NCBI GenBank assembly: GCA_001263235.1
Contig: LGRD01000005.1
Coordinates: forward strand, 92,019-156,018
Reading direction: 5' to 3'
DNA: 64,000 bases
Source: Methylibium sp. NZG
Lineage (GTDB): Bacteria > Pseudomonadota > Gammaproteobacteria > Burkholderiales > Burkholderiaceae_C
In this document: in pieces, positions 8,053-16,644 of the stretch
Layout of the letters: the number at the start of each line of letters is the position of its first letter
How positions within the stretch are numbered: position 1 is the stretch's first letter
Made by a program: the position numbers and the translations under genes
The notes under the pieces: generated by a model
Told to the model about the DNA's origin: nothing
Databases searched by the model: none
Seen by the model: only the letters and a program-made list of their open reading frames with translations

Positions 8053-8087
8053 AGGTGGCGCCTCGGTCGCTTCGGTTCGTTGGCTTG

Positions 8088-9110
8088 TCAGCCCGGCGTG
8101 CCGGCGTTGCCATCGGCGTGCGTGGCGAGCGGCTTGTCGGGCACCGGGATCTTCTTCATCACGCGCTGCACCACCTGGTCGGCATCCAGCCCGTCGGCCA
8201 GCGCTTCATAAGAAAGTACGAGGCGGTGGCGCAGCACGTCGCCCACCAGCCCTGTCATGTCTTCCGGCAGCGCGTACGAGCGCCCGCGCATGAACGCCAG
8301 CGCACGCGCGCCTTCGATCAGGCCGATGGTGGCGCGCGGGCTGGCGCCGTAGGTGAGGTACTTGGCCAAATCATCCAGCCCGAAGCGCTGCGGCCGGCGC
8401 GTGGCGCTGACCAGCTTGACGGCGTACTGCACCAGCGACGGGTCGACGTAGACCTTGCGGCACGCCTGCTGCAACTCGGCCAACTGGCTCATGCTCGCCA
8501 CGGCCGAGACCGTGACGGGCGCACCGGTGACGCGCTGTGCGATGACGAACTCTTCTTCCTCGCTCGGGTAGTCCACCAGCACCTTCATCATGAAGCGGTC
8601 GACCTGCGCTTCGGGCAGCGGGTAGGTGCCTTCGGTCTCGATCGGGTTCTGCGTCGCCATCACCAGGAAGGGCTCGGGCACCTTGTGCGTTTCGCCGGCG
8701 ATCGTGACCTGGCGTTCCTGCATCACTTCGAGCAGCGCGCTCTGCACCTTGGCCGGCGCACGGTTGATCTCATCAGCCAGCAGCAGGTGCGTGAACACCG
8801 GGCCGAGCGAGGTCGCGAACTCGCCCGTTTTTGGGCTGTAGATGCGCGTGCCCACCAGGTCGGCCGGCACCAGGTCGGGCGTGAACTGGATGCGCTTGAA
8901 GCTGCCGCGCAGCGTTTGTGCGAGCGTTTTCACGGTCAGTGTCTTGGCCAGGCCGGGCACGCCCTCGACGAGCAGGTGGCCTTGCGCCAGCACCGCCACC
9001 ATCACGCGTTCGAGGAAGTGGTCCTGCCCGACGACGACGCGCTTGACCTCGTAGAGCACGCTCTCCATCAGGCTGGAGGCCTGGGCGCTGATGCTGTTGG
9101 CATTTTCCAT
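8088..9110 (-). CDS. moxR: MoxR-family AAA+ ATPase
   Basis: 340 residues. Walker A is GVPGLAKT (50-57), Walker B LLLADEIN (109-116), with sensor 1 at VMATQNPIETEG and the MoxR C-terminal lid. The family acts as chaperone-like ATPases that activate or insert cofactors into partner proteins with VWA domains; such partners are the next two genes. It starts 33 bp after the HtrA-like protease and probably shares its promoter. Confidence 0.93.
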   Translation of the reverse strand: MENANSISAQASSLMESVLYEVKRVVVGQDHFLERVMVAVLAQGHLLVEGVPGLAKTLTVKTLAQTLRGSFKRIQFTPDLVPADLVGTRIYSPKTGEFATSLGPVFTHLLLADEINRAPAKVQSALLEVMQERQVTIAGETHKVPEPFLVMATQNPIETEGTYPLPEAQVDRFMMKVLVDYPSEEEEFVIAQRVTGAPVTVSAVASMSQLAELQQACRKVYVDPSLVQYAVKLVSATRRPQRFGLDDLAKYLTYGASPRATIGLIEGARALAFMRGRSYALPEDMTGLVGDVLRHRLVLSYEALADGLDADQVVQRVMKKIPVPDKPLATHADGNAGTPG

Positions 9111-9143
9111 GGCGGTGTGGGTCTCTTGGGGTGGAGAAGAAGA

Positions 9144-10067
9144 TCAGAACGGCGGCATGCCGGCGGCCGAAGCGGCGTTCTCGATCGGCACGGCAAACCC
9201 GATGCCGATGAAGACGCGCTGGCGCGACGGGTTGAGGATGGCGGTGACGATGCCCACCACCGCGCCGTCCATCGTCACCAGCGGCCCGCCCGAATTGCCC
9301 GGGTTGGCGGCGGCGTCGAACTGGATCAGGTTGGTCAGAATCTTGTCGCCCTCGGGCGAACGGAACTCGCGCTTCAGGCCCGAGACGACCCCGCTTGAGA
9401 CCGACGGCCCGATGCCGAACGGAAAGCCCACCGCCACCACGTGGTCGCCGGGCGCCAGGTCGCCGGTGGAGCGCATGGTGGCGGCCTGCAGGTCGTCGGG
9501 GATCTTGCTGGCCTTGAGCACGGCCAGGTCGTTCTCGGCCTGCACGCCGGTGACGACGGCGTCCGACTCGGTGCCGTCGGCAAACGTCACCTTGATGCGC
9601 TTGGCGCCTTGCACCACGTGCAGGTTGGTCAGAATGATGCCGCTGTCGACGATCACCACGCCGCTGCCCACGCCGCGGTGGTCCTTGTCGTCGCTGCCGT
9701 CGTCGGCGTCGTTCGTCTGGCCGACCACGCGCACGAGGGAGGGCAGCACGGCGTCGTAGGCCTTGGCGGCGGCCGAAGGCAGCGGCTCGGCGGCGATCGA
9801 CTTGCGCATTTCGGCGTCGATTTGCTCCCACGTCCAGTTGGCGGGCCCGGGCGCGAGCCGAGGTTGCAGCACAGCAGCCAGCAACAGCAACGCGAGGCTG
9901 CCCGCCCACAGCCGGCGTTCGTGGCGCCCCGCCCAGGCGCGCAGGCGGGCCGCGCGCCCTGATGGAGCAGCAACCGCCGCCGCAGCGGGCGCGGCAGGCG
10001 CCGCATCAGAGGGCGAGCCGGGGCGGCGCGAGCGACTGTAGAGCGGTGCCTTCTTCATCATCTGCAT
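9144..10067 (-). CDS. HtrA/DegP-like S1C serine protease without PDZ
   Basis: 307 residues from ATG 10067 (other ATGs at 10061 and 10058 are possible). A Pro/Ala/Arg-rich cytoplasmic start is followed by one membrane anchor at about 54-69, then a trypsin-like domain with His about 150 (TNLHVV), Asp about 180 (ENDLAVLK) and Ser about 259 (GNSGGP). The chain ends just after the protease domain, so it has no PDZ domain, unlike DegP/DegS. It is likely a periplasmic quality-control protease, head of the MoxR operon. The triad is intact. Confidence 0.87.
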   Translation of the reverse strand: MQMMKKAPLYSRSRRPGSPSDAAPAAPAAAAVAAPSGRAARLRAWAGRHERRLWAGSLALLLLAAVLQPRLAPGPANWTWEQIDAEMRKSIAAEPLPSAAAKAYDAVLPSLVRVVGQTNDADDGSDDKDHRGVGSGVVIVDSGIILTNLHVVQGAKRIKVTFADGTESDAVVTGVQAENDLAVLKASKIPDDLQAATMRSTGDLAPGDHVVAVGFPFGIGPSVSSGVVSGLKREFRSPEGDKILTNLIQFDAAANPGNSGGPLVTMDGAVVGIVTAILNPSRQRVFIGIGFAVPIENAASAAGMPPF

Positions 10068-10209
10068 CCCGGCTGAAGCCTGCGACAAGACCCCGAGCGT
10101 CGAGCATGGAACATGCCTGCCCGACCTGCACGCAGACAGTAGCACGCTGTGCAATTCCTGTCACAGGCCGCTGGCATTGAAGGCGCGCCGACCAAGGCAT
10201 GATGCCGCC

Positions 10210-11073
10210 ATGTGGACCGACACCCATTGCCACCTCGACGCGCCGGAGTTCGACGCCGACCGCGCTGAAGCAGTCGCGCGGGCGGTGGCGGCCGGCGTGA
10301 CGCACATCGTGCTGCCGGCGGTGGAGATGGCGAACTTTGAGGCGGTGCGCGCGCTGGCGCATGCGCACGGGTTTGTCTACGCGCTGGGCATCCACCCGCT
10401 GTACGTCGGCCGCGCGCACGACCACGACGTGCAGCGCTTGCGCCAGACGCTGCAAGCCCACCGCGGCGATACACGTTTGGTGGCGGTCGGCGAAATCGGC
10501 GTCGACCACTTTGTGCCCGGGCTGGACCGCGCGCGGCAAGAGCACTTCTACGTCGAGCAACTGAAGCTGGCCACCGAGTTCGACCTGCCCGTGGTGCTGC
10601 ACGTGCGCCGCTCGGCCGACACCTTGTTGAAGCATCTGCGCCGCATTCCGGTGCGTGGCGGCATCGGGCATGCGTTCAACGGCAGCGAGCAGCAGGCGCG
10701 TGGCTTCGTCGAGCTCGGCTTCAAGCTGGGCTTCGGCGGCGCGATGACATTCGATCGCGCGCTGCAGATACGCCGCCTCGCGCAGAGCCTGCCGATCGAG
10801 GCGATCGTGCTGGAGACCGATGCGCCCGACATCCCGCCGCACTGGCTCTACCGCACCGCGCCGCAACGCGCGGCCGGCGAGCAAGCGCGCAACGAGCCGG
10901 CCGAGCTGCCGCGCATCGCGGCCACACTGGCCGACCTGCGTGGGCTGTCGCTGGCGGCGTTGGCCGAGGTGACGTCGGCCAACGCTCGCGCGGCCTTGCC
11001 CGGGCTCGGTCTCCTGCACGGGCCAGCGGCGCCTGCCCAGGTGCTGGGCGCGCCGGCCGAGCGGCGCGCCTGA
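10210..11073 (+). CDS. tatD: TatD-family metal-dependent DNase
   Basis: 287 residues from ATG 10210. The amidohydrolase-fold metal ligands are present: TDTHCHLD at the start, GEIGVDHF, VVLHVRRS and LETDAPDIPP. TatD proteins are 3'-5' exonucleases/deoxyribonucleases linked to DNA repair and apoptotic-like DNA breakdown. Length and motifs are typical. Its TGA overlaps the ATG of the next, broken gene (TGATG at 11071-11075), so they were an operon. Confidence 0.88.
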   Translation: MWTDTHCHLDAPEFDADRAEAVARAVAAGVTHIVLPAVEMANFEAVRALAHAHGFVYALGIHPLYVGRAHDHDVQRLRQTLQAHRGDTRLVAVGEIGVDHFVPGLDRARQEHFYVEQLKLATEFDLPVVLHVRRSADTLLKHLRRIPVRGGIGHAFNGSEQQARGFVELGFKLGFGGAMTFDRALQIRRLAQSLPIEAIVLETDAPDIPPHWLYRTAPQRAAGEQARNEPAELPRIAATLADLRGLSLAALAEVTSANARAALPGLGLLHGPAAPAQVLGAPAERRA

Positions 11074-11661
11074 TGGGGCTGGTACGGATGGGCGGGCTGC
11101 TGCAAGGCTTGCCACCCGTCGTCGGCGCGGCCACGCGGCTCCTCGTGCTCGGCAGCTTCCCCGGCGTGGCATCGCTGCAGGACGGGCCGGTAGTACGACC
11201 ACCTCGCGCTCACCCATTCTGGCACCATCTTGTCGGCGCTGTGGAAGATCGACCTCCCGGCGCTGCCGTATGCCGAGCGGCTGGAGCAGATGCTCGCGCG
11301 CGGCCTGGGCCTGTGGGACGTGTACGCGAGTTGCCAGCGCGAGGGCAGCCTCGACAGCGCGATCGTGCAGCCCACGTTGAACGACCTGGCCAGCCTGAAG
11401 CAACGGTCGCCGCAGCTCGGCGCGGTCGCGCACAACGGCGGCGAGTCGGCCCGCGCGATGCGCCACACTCAACGGGTTGGAGCCCCCGTGTCGCTACGCT
11501 CCTGCCCCCAAGGGGCTCGCCCGGCTTGGGACGGCCCGGCGCTCGGGCCCGGCTTGGCCGTGCATCGCCTGCCGTCCACCAGCCCCGCCAACGCCAGCTG
11601 GAGCTTCGATCGCAAGCTGGCCGCCTGGCGCATCGTCTTTGAGGAACATCACATCGCATGA
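11073..11661 (+). pseudogene. DNA-deoxyinosine glycosylase, frameshifted and repeat-disrupted
   Basis: The N-terminal frame reads LLQGLPPVVGAATRLLVLGSFPGVASL, a UDG-superfamily start. After about 11222 the family sequence continues in the next frame: ILSALWKIDLPALPYAERLEQ, GLWDVYASC, VAHNGGESA, VHRLPSTSPAN and SWSFDRKLAAW. Near 11183-11202 there are further compensating slips around QYYDHPR. A GC-rich repeat (about 11476-11555) is inserted between the HNGGESA and VHRLPSTSPAN motifs and adds about 27 residues. This base-excision-repair enzyme is therefore unlikely to be made. A sequencing error could explain one shift but not the insertion. Confidence 0.78.
11476..11555 (+). repeat. GC-rich dispersed repeat, family A copy 1
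   Basis: Begins AGCCCCCGTGTCGCTACGCT and continues CCTGCCCCCAAGGGGCTCGC. The same start is found at 60115 with only a few changes, and a relative lies at 14326. It sits inside the deoxyinosine glycosylase gene between two conserved motifs. Confidence 0.7.
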
Positions 11662-12482
11662 GCCGCAGCGCCACAACCTCCAGACCCGCGCCTGACCTCG
11701 CCCCCGCCACCATCTCCGAAGCCGACGGCGTGCGCTACTTGCACCTCGGCACGCCGTGGGTGCAGGGTGCGATGCGCATCCAACGGCCACAGCAGTTGGA
11801 GTTGGAATACATCCAGCGCATGATGGTGTGGATGCTGCTGCGGCCGCCGGCCGATCTGACGCGCGGCCACGCGGTGCAGCTCGGCCTGGGCGCCGCCGCC
11901 ATCACGCGCTACTGCCACGGCATGCTGCGCATGCGCACCACCGCGGTCGAGCTCAACCCGAGCGTGATCGACGCCTGCCGAATGTTCTTCCGCCTGCCGC
12001 AAGACACGGCGCGGTTGAACGTGCTGCAGGCGAACGCCGCCGACTATGTGGCCGACGCCGAGCACGCGCAGAGCGCGCAAGTGCTGTGCGTGGACCTGTA
12101 CGACCACGACGCCGCCAGCCCCGTGCTCGACAGCGAACTGTTCTACCGCCGCTGCCGCCGCCTGCTCGACGAGGGTGGCGTGATGACGGTCAACCTGTTC
12201 GGCCGCGACGCCAGCTTCGAGCGCAGTGCCGCGCGCATTGCCGCGGCATTCGGCGCCGACCGGGTGTGGAGCCTGCAGCCGACGAAGGAGGGCAACACGA
12301 TCGTCGGGGCGATCCGGCACGATGGCACGGACGATGCCGCCAGCGCGGCGATGCCCGACCGCGCGACCCTTGCCGCACGCGCTGAAAACATCGAGACTCG
12401 CTTCGGCCTGCCGGCGCGAAAATGGATTCGCATGATCCGGCCGCTGCCGGCCCTCACCGCCCCTTCCGCCCCTTCGGCCTGA
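11658..12482 (+). CDS. spermidine synthase-like methyltransferase-fold protein
   Basis: 274 residues; ATG overlaps the stop of the preceding reading frame (ATGA, 11658-11661). VQLGLGAAAITRYCH is the nucleotide-binding glycine loop and TTAVELNPSVIDACR the acidic strand 2 of the Rossmann fold. DLYDHDAASP occupies the aminopropyltransferase gate position. Polyamine synthases transfer aminopropyl groups from decarboxylated SAM, but this short, N-terminally reduced type is common in Burkholderiales and its substrate is unknown. The last 40 residues are Ala/Pro-rich. Confidence 0.75.
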   Translation: MSRSATTSRPAPDLAPATISEADGVRYLHLGTPWVQGAMRIQRPQQLELEYIQRMMVWMLLRPPADLTRGHAVQLGLGAAAITRYCHGMLRMRTTAVELNPSVIDACRMFFRLPQDTARLNVLQANAADYVADAEHAQSAQVLCVDLYDHDAASPVLDSELFYRRCRRLLDEGGVMTVNLFGRDASFERSAARIAAAFGADRVWSLQPTKEGNTIVGAIRHDGTDDAASAAMPDRATLAARAENIETRFGLPARKWIRMIRPLPALTAPSAPSA

Positions 12483-12512
12483 GCTGCCCCCACCGCGTCC
12501 CGCGCCCCCTCC

Positions 12513-14315
12513 ATGAAGCCCGCCACCGCCCCCGCTGCCCCCGCCATCGCTGCCGCGCCGCCGGCCCACACCGGCACGCTCGACTGGCGCATGCTGCTGA
12601 ACTGGCTGCGCCAGGACAAGCTCATCAGCGCGCAAGACGCCGAGCAGACCGAGCGCCGCTTTGCCGGCGGCCACAGTGCGCAGCACGCGCTGGTGCGTCT
12701 GGGCAGCGCCGGGTTGGTGCGCCAAGGCACGACCAAGGCGCTCGATGTGGAGCGCCTCACCGAGTGGCTCGCGGGCCGCTGCAAGCTGCCCTACCTGCGC
12801 ATCGACCCGCTCAAGGTCGACGTCGGCCGCGTCACCGAAGTCATGTCGATCAACTACGCCGAACGGCGCCACGCGCTGCCGGTGCAGCTCGGCCTGCAGG
12901 ACGTGACGATCGCCACCTGCGAACCGTTCGACACCGCCTGGGTGGCCGAAATCGAAGCCCACACGCGCAAGACCGTGAAGCTCGTGCTCGCCAGCCCGCA
13001 AGAGATCGCGCGCTACACGACCGAGTTCTACACGTTGTCGCGTTCGGTGCGCGCCGCCGCCAAGGCCGGCGAGACGGCGGCGCTCGCGAGCTTCGAGCAA
13101 CTGGTGGAGCTCGGCCGCAGCAACAAGCAGCTCGACGCCAACGACCAGGGCGTGGTGCAGGTGGTCGACTGGCTGTGGCAGTACGCGTTCGACCAGCGCG
13201 CGTCCGACATCCACCTGGAGCCGCGCCGGGATCTCTCCGCGATCCGCTTTCGCATCGACGGCGTGATGCACACCGTGTACCAACTGCCGCCCGGCGTGAT
13301 GAACGCGATGATCGCGCGCGTGAAGGTGCTCGGCCGCATGGACGTGGTCGAGCGCCGCCGGCCGCTCGACGGCCGCATCAAGACGCGCAACCCCGAGGGT
13401 GACGAAGTCGAGATGCGGCTGTCCACGCTGCCCACCGCGTTCGGCGAGAAGATGGTGATGCGCATCTTCGACCCCGACACCGCGGTCAAGCCGATCGACG
13501 CGCTCGGTTTCGGCCAGCACGACGGCAAGCGCTGGGAAGAATTGGTGACCCGGCCGCACGGCATCATCCTCGTCACCGGCCCCACGGGCTCGGGCAAGAC
13601 GACCACGCTGTACTCGACCTTGCGGCGCCTGGCCACCGACGAGGTCAACGTCTGCACGATCGAAGACCCGATCGAAATGATCCAGCCGGCCTTCAACCAG
13701 ACGCAGGTGCAAAGCGCCGTCGAGCTCGGCTTTGCCGAAGGCCTGCGCGCGCTGATGCGGCAGGACCCGGACATCATCATGGTCGGCGAAATCCGCGACC
13801 TTGAAACAGCCGAGATGGCGATCCAGGCTGCGCTCACCGGCCACCTCGTGTTCAGCACGCTGCACACGAACGACTCGGTCACGGCGATCACGCGGCTCAT
13901 CGACCTCGGGCTGCCGCCGTACCTGATCGGCGCCACCGTGATCGGCGTGCTCGCGCAGCGCTTGGTGCGCACGCTGTGCCCCGCCTGCAAGCAGCCCGAC
14001 GCCGACACCACGCGCGACACGTTGCAAGAGGTCGTCAAGCCGTGGCGGCTGACCGGCAACGTGCGCGCCTACAAGCCGGTGGGTTGCCTCGAATGCCGCA
14101 TGACGGGCTACCGGGGCCGCGCAGGTTTGTACGAATTGTTGACCGTCACGCCGAACGCGTTGGCGTGCATCCACCCGGTGCCCGACACATCGAAGCTGCG
14201 CGCGCAATCGCTGCAGGACGGCCTGCGACCGCTGCGGATGGCCGGTGCGATGAAGGTGGCCGAGGGTGTGACCACGATCGAAGAAGTGCTGCGCTGCACC
14301 CCGCAATGGGAGTGA
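12513..14315 (+). CDS. GspE/PilB-type secretion ATPase
   Basis: 600 residues. An N-terminal MshEN-like domain precedes the hexameric ATPase: ASDIHLEPR, Walker A GPTGSGKTT (about 356), the Asp box CTIEDPIE, Walker B DPDIIMVGEIRD (about 418) and the His box LHTNDS. A CPACK...GCLEC tetracysteine zinc motif follows. It powers a type II secretion or type IV pilus-like machine from the cytoplasmic side. No other pilus or secretion genes are in the window, so it is an orphan here. It follows the spermidine-synthase-like gene by 30 bp. Confidence 0.92.
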   Translation: MKPATAPAAPAIAAAPPAHTGTLDWRMLLNWLRQDKLISAQDAEQTERRFAGGHSAQHALVRLGSAGLVRQGTTKALDVERLTEWLAGRCKLPYLRIDPLKVDVGRVTEVMSINYAERRHALPVQLGLQDVTIATCEPFDTAWVAEIEAHTRKTVKLVLASPQEIARYTTEFYTLSRSVRAAAKAGETAALASFEQLVELGRSNKQLDANDQGVVQVVDWLWQYAFDQRASDIHLEPRRDLSAIRFRIDGVMHTVYQLPPGVMNAMIARVKVLGRMDVVERRRPLDGRIKTRNPEGDEVEMRLSTLPTAFGEKMVMRIFDPDTAVKPIDALGFGQHDGKRWEELVTRPHGIILVTGPTGSGKTTTLYSTLRRLATDEVNVCTIEDPIEMIQPAFNQTQVQSAVELGFAEGLRALMRQDPDIIMVGEIRDLETAEMAIQAALTGHLVFSTLHTNDSVTAITRLIDLGLPPYLIGATVIGVLAQRLVRTLCPACKQPDADTTRDTLQEVVKPWRLTGNVRAYKPVGCLECRMTGYRGRAGLYELLTVTPNALACIHPVPDTSKLRAQSLQDGLRPLRMAGAMKVAEGVTTIEEVLRCTPQWE

Positions 14316-14325
14316 CTCTCCGCGC

Positions 14326-14412
14326 CTGAGGGCGCCCCCAGGCCGACGACATACGTCGTCCGCCCCCCGAGGGGGATGAGGAGACTTCGGGCCGCCCTGC
14401 GGCTCCTCATGA
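14326..14412 (+). repeat. GC-rich dispersed repeat, family A copy 2 (divergent)
   Basis: Intergenic stretch with several nested stems: GACGAC-ATAC-GTCGTC followed by CCCCCCGAGGGGG and CCGCCCTGCGG-like sequence. The CCCCCGAGGGGG core is shared with the copy at 60115. It separates the secretion ATPase from tctB and may act as a transcript-end structure. Confidence 0.5.
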
Positions 14413-14501
14413 GCGGCGTTGCTGCTACGTGTAAACCACAGAGGTGGTGTGGGGTCGCCTGCCTAGAATCGTTTTCGAGTCGGCAAGCGAGGAGCAACGC
14501 T

Positions 14502-15026
14502 TTGAGAATCAAGAACGAGAAAGACTTCTGGTCGGGCGTGATGTTCGTCGTCGTCGGCCTGGGGTTTGCAATCGGCGCGGCCGAGTACAGCCTGGGCCCG
14601 GCCTGCCAACCCAGCGACCCGTGCGCCACCAGCCTGTGGGCGCGCTTCATGCAACTGTCGGCCAAGCCGGGCGCGGGCTTCTTTCCGCTCGGCCTGGGGC
14701 TGCTGCAGGCGGTGCTCGGTGCAGTGGTGCTGTTCAAGGCGCTGACGATCGAGACCGAAGGCGGCGACAAGATCGGCAAGATCGGCTGGAGGCCGCTGTT
14801 CCTCGTCGTGCTGGCGGTCGTGGCGTTTGGTTTGGCGCTGCCCCGCCTGGGCATGTTCATCTCGCTGCCGTTGCTGATCATCATTGCCAGCCTGGCCAGC
14901 GACGAGTTCAGCTGGAAGGGCGTGATCGCCAGTTGCGTGGTGCTCACGCTGTTTTCGTGGCTGATCTTCATCAAGGGCCTGAACCTGATCATTCCGCTGT
15001 GGCCTGTCTTCCTGGCGGCCAAGTGA
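14502..15026 (+). CDS. tctB: TctB, small membrane subunit of a tripartite tricarboxylate transporter
   Basis: 174 residues from the TTG at 14502, chosen because AGGAG lies 7 nt upstream and the product then starts with the usual charged KNEKDFWSG lead. There are four predicted membrane helices (FVVVGLGFAIG, FFPLGLGLLQAVLG, LFLVVLAVVAFGLA, then the C-terminal pair). TctB is the poorly conserved small integral subunit of TTT carboxylate importers. tctA starts 10 bp downstream. An ATG at 14541 is an alternative start but would cut the first helix. Confidence 0.85.
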   Translation: MRIKNEKDFWSGVMFVVVGLGFAIGAAEYSLGPACQPSDPCATSLWARFMQLSAKPGAGFFPLGLGLLQAVLGAVVLFKALTIETEGGDKIGKIGWRPLFLVVLAVVAFGLALPRLGMFISLPLLIIIASLASDEFSWKGVIASCVVLTLFSWLIFIKGLNLIIPLWPVFLAAK

Positions 15027-15036
15027 GGAGCGCGCC

Positions 15037-16551
15037 ATGGAACTCCTGAACAACCTCGCGCTCGGTTTCAGCGTGGCCTTCACGCTGCAGAACCTGATGT
15101 ACGCATTCTTCGGTTGCGTGCTCGGTACCTTGATCGGCGTGCTGCCGGGCCTCGGGCCGGTGGCCACCATCGCGATGCTGCTGCCGTCGATCTACGCGCT
15201 CGACGCGGCGCCGGCGCTCATCATGCTGGCCGGCATTTATTACGGCGCGCAGTACGGCGGCTCGACCACCGCGATTCTCATCAACGTGCCCGGCGAGTCG
15301 AGCTCGGTCGTGACCGCGATCGACGGCTACGCGATGGCGCGCCAGGGCCGCGCCGGCTCGGCGCTCGCGGCCGCGGGCCTGGGTTCGTTCTTTGCCGGGT
15401 GTGTGGGCACGATCGTGATCGCTGCGTTCGCACCGGTGCTGACAGAACTCGCCTTCAAGTTCGGCCCGGCCGAATACTTCTCGCTGATGGTGCTGGGCCT
15501 GATCGGCGCAGTGGTGCTGGCGTCGGGCTCGCTCATCAAGGCGATCTCGATGATCCTGCTCGGCCTTCTGCTGGGGCAGATCAACACCGACGTGATCTCG
15601 GGCACCGCGCGCTTCAGCTTCGACATCCCCGAGCTCACCGACGGCATCGGCTTCGTCACCATCGCGATGGGCGTGTTCGGCTTTGCCGAGATCGTTGCCA
15701 ACCTGTCGCGCCCGGCCGAAAACCGCGAGGTGTTCACCAAGGACGTGAAGGGCCTGTGGCCTACGCGCCAAGACTTCAACGACGCCTGGCCCGCCGTGCT
15801 GCGCGGCACCGCGCTCGGCTCGGTGCTGGGTGTGCTGCCGGGCGGCGGTGCGCTGCTGGCGGCCTTTGCGGCCTACACGGTCGAGAAGAAATCCAAGGCC
15901 CGCCCCGGCGAGGTGCCGTTCGGCAAGGGCAACATCCGCGGCGTGGCCGGCCCCGAGGCCGCCAACAACGCCGGCGCGCAGACCTCGTTCATCCCGATGT
16001 TGACACTGGGCATCCCGCCCAATGCGGTGATGGCGTTGATGGTCGGCGCGATGACGATCAAGGGCATCCAGCCCGGCCCGCAGGTGATGACGAGCAACCC
16101 GGAGCTGTTCTGGGGCCTGATCGCCTCGATGTGGGTCGGCAACGCGATGCTGGTGATCCTTAACCTGCCGCTGATCGGCATCTGGATCAAGCTGCTGACG
16201 GTGCCGTATCGCTTTTTGTACCCGGCGATCATGGTGTTTTGCTGCATCGGCCTGTACACGCTCAACAACAACAACTTCGACGTGTTCATGGCGGCTGGCT
16301 TCGGCGTGGTCGGCTACATCTTCTTCAAGCTCGGCTGCGAGCCGGCGCCGCTGCTGCTGGGTTTCATCCTGGGCCCGATGATGGAAGAGAACCTGCGCCG
16401 CGCACTGCTGCTGAGCCGCGGTGACTGGACGACCTTCGTCACCAAACCGCTGTCGGCCAGCCTGCTGGGGGCGGCGCTGCTCATGATCATCATCGTGTCG
16501 CTGCCGTCGATCAAGAACAAGCGGGAGGCGGCGTTCCAGGACGCGGATTGA
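15037..16551 (+). CDS. tctA: TctA, large membrane subunit of a tripartite tricarboxylate transporter
   Basis: 504 residues, standard TctA length, with about 12 membrane helices. Family signatures include GCVLGTLIGVLPGLGPVATIAMLLP near the N-terminus, YYGAQYGGSTTAILINVPGE and the second-half VLPGGGALLAAF and GPEAANNAGAQTSFIPMLTLGIP. It uses the ion gradient to import a carboxylate captured by a periplasmic TctC protein. No tctC is adjacent, so the binding protein must be encoded elsewhere, as is common in Burkholderiales with many Bug proteins. Confidence 0.95.
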   Translation: MELLNNLALGFSVAFTLQNLMYAFFGCVLGTLIGVLPGLGPVATIAMLLPSIYALDAAPALIMLAGIYYGAQYGGSTTAILINVPGESSSVVTAIDGYAMARQGRAGSALAAAGLGSFFAGCVGTIVIAAFAPVLTELAFKFGPAEYFSLMVLGLIGAVVLASGSLIKAISMILLGLLLGQINTDVISGTARFSFDIPELTDGIGFVTIAMGVFGFAEIVANLSRPAENREVFTKDVKGLWPTRQDFNDAWPAVLRGTALGSVLGVLPGGGALLAAFAAYTVEKKSKARPGEVPFGKGNIRGVAGPEAANNAGAQTSFIPMLTLGIPPNAVMALMVGAMTIKGIQPGPQVMTSNPELFWGLIASMWVGNAMLVILNLPLIGIWIKLLTVPYRFLYPAIMVFCCIGLYTLNNNNFDVFMAAGFGVVGYIFFKLGCEPAPLLLGFILGPMMEENLRRALLLSRGDWTTFVTKPLSASLLGAALLMIIIVSLPSIKNKREAAFQDAD

Positions 16552-16571
16552 GGTCTCGCGCGATCACGGAA

Positions 16572-16600
16572 CAAGCCGCCTCCGGGCGGCTTGATCTTTT
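16572..16600 (+). terminator. intrinsic terminator after tctA
   Basis: CAAGCCGCC-TCCG-GGCGGCTTG forms a perfect 9-bp stem with a tetraloop, followed by ATCTTTT. It lies 20 bp after the tctA stop and cleanly ends the tctBA transcript. Confidence 0.85.
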
Positions 16601-16644
16601 CTGCCGCAGATAATCGACGCTCGCCCCGCCCATCGGATCACCCC

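Noticed and set aside
11649..14306. 885-codon open frame antisense to the secretion ATPase
   Set aside because: Composition is His/Arg/Gly-rich and without protein motifs, while the opposite strand encodes two recognisable genes.
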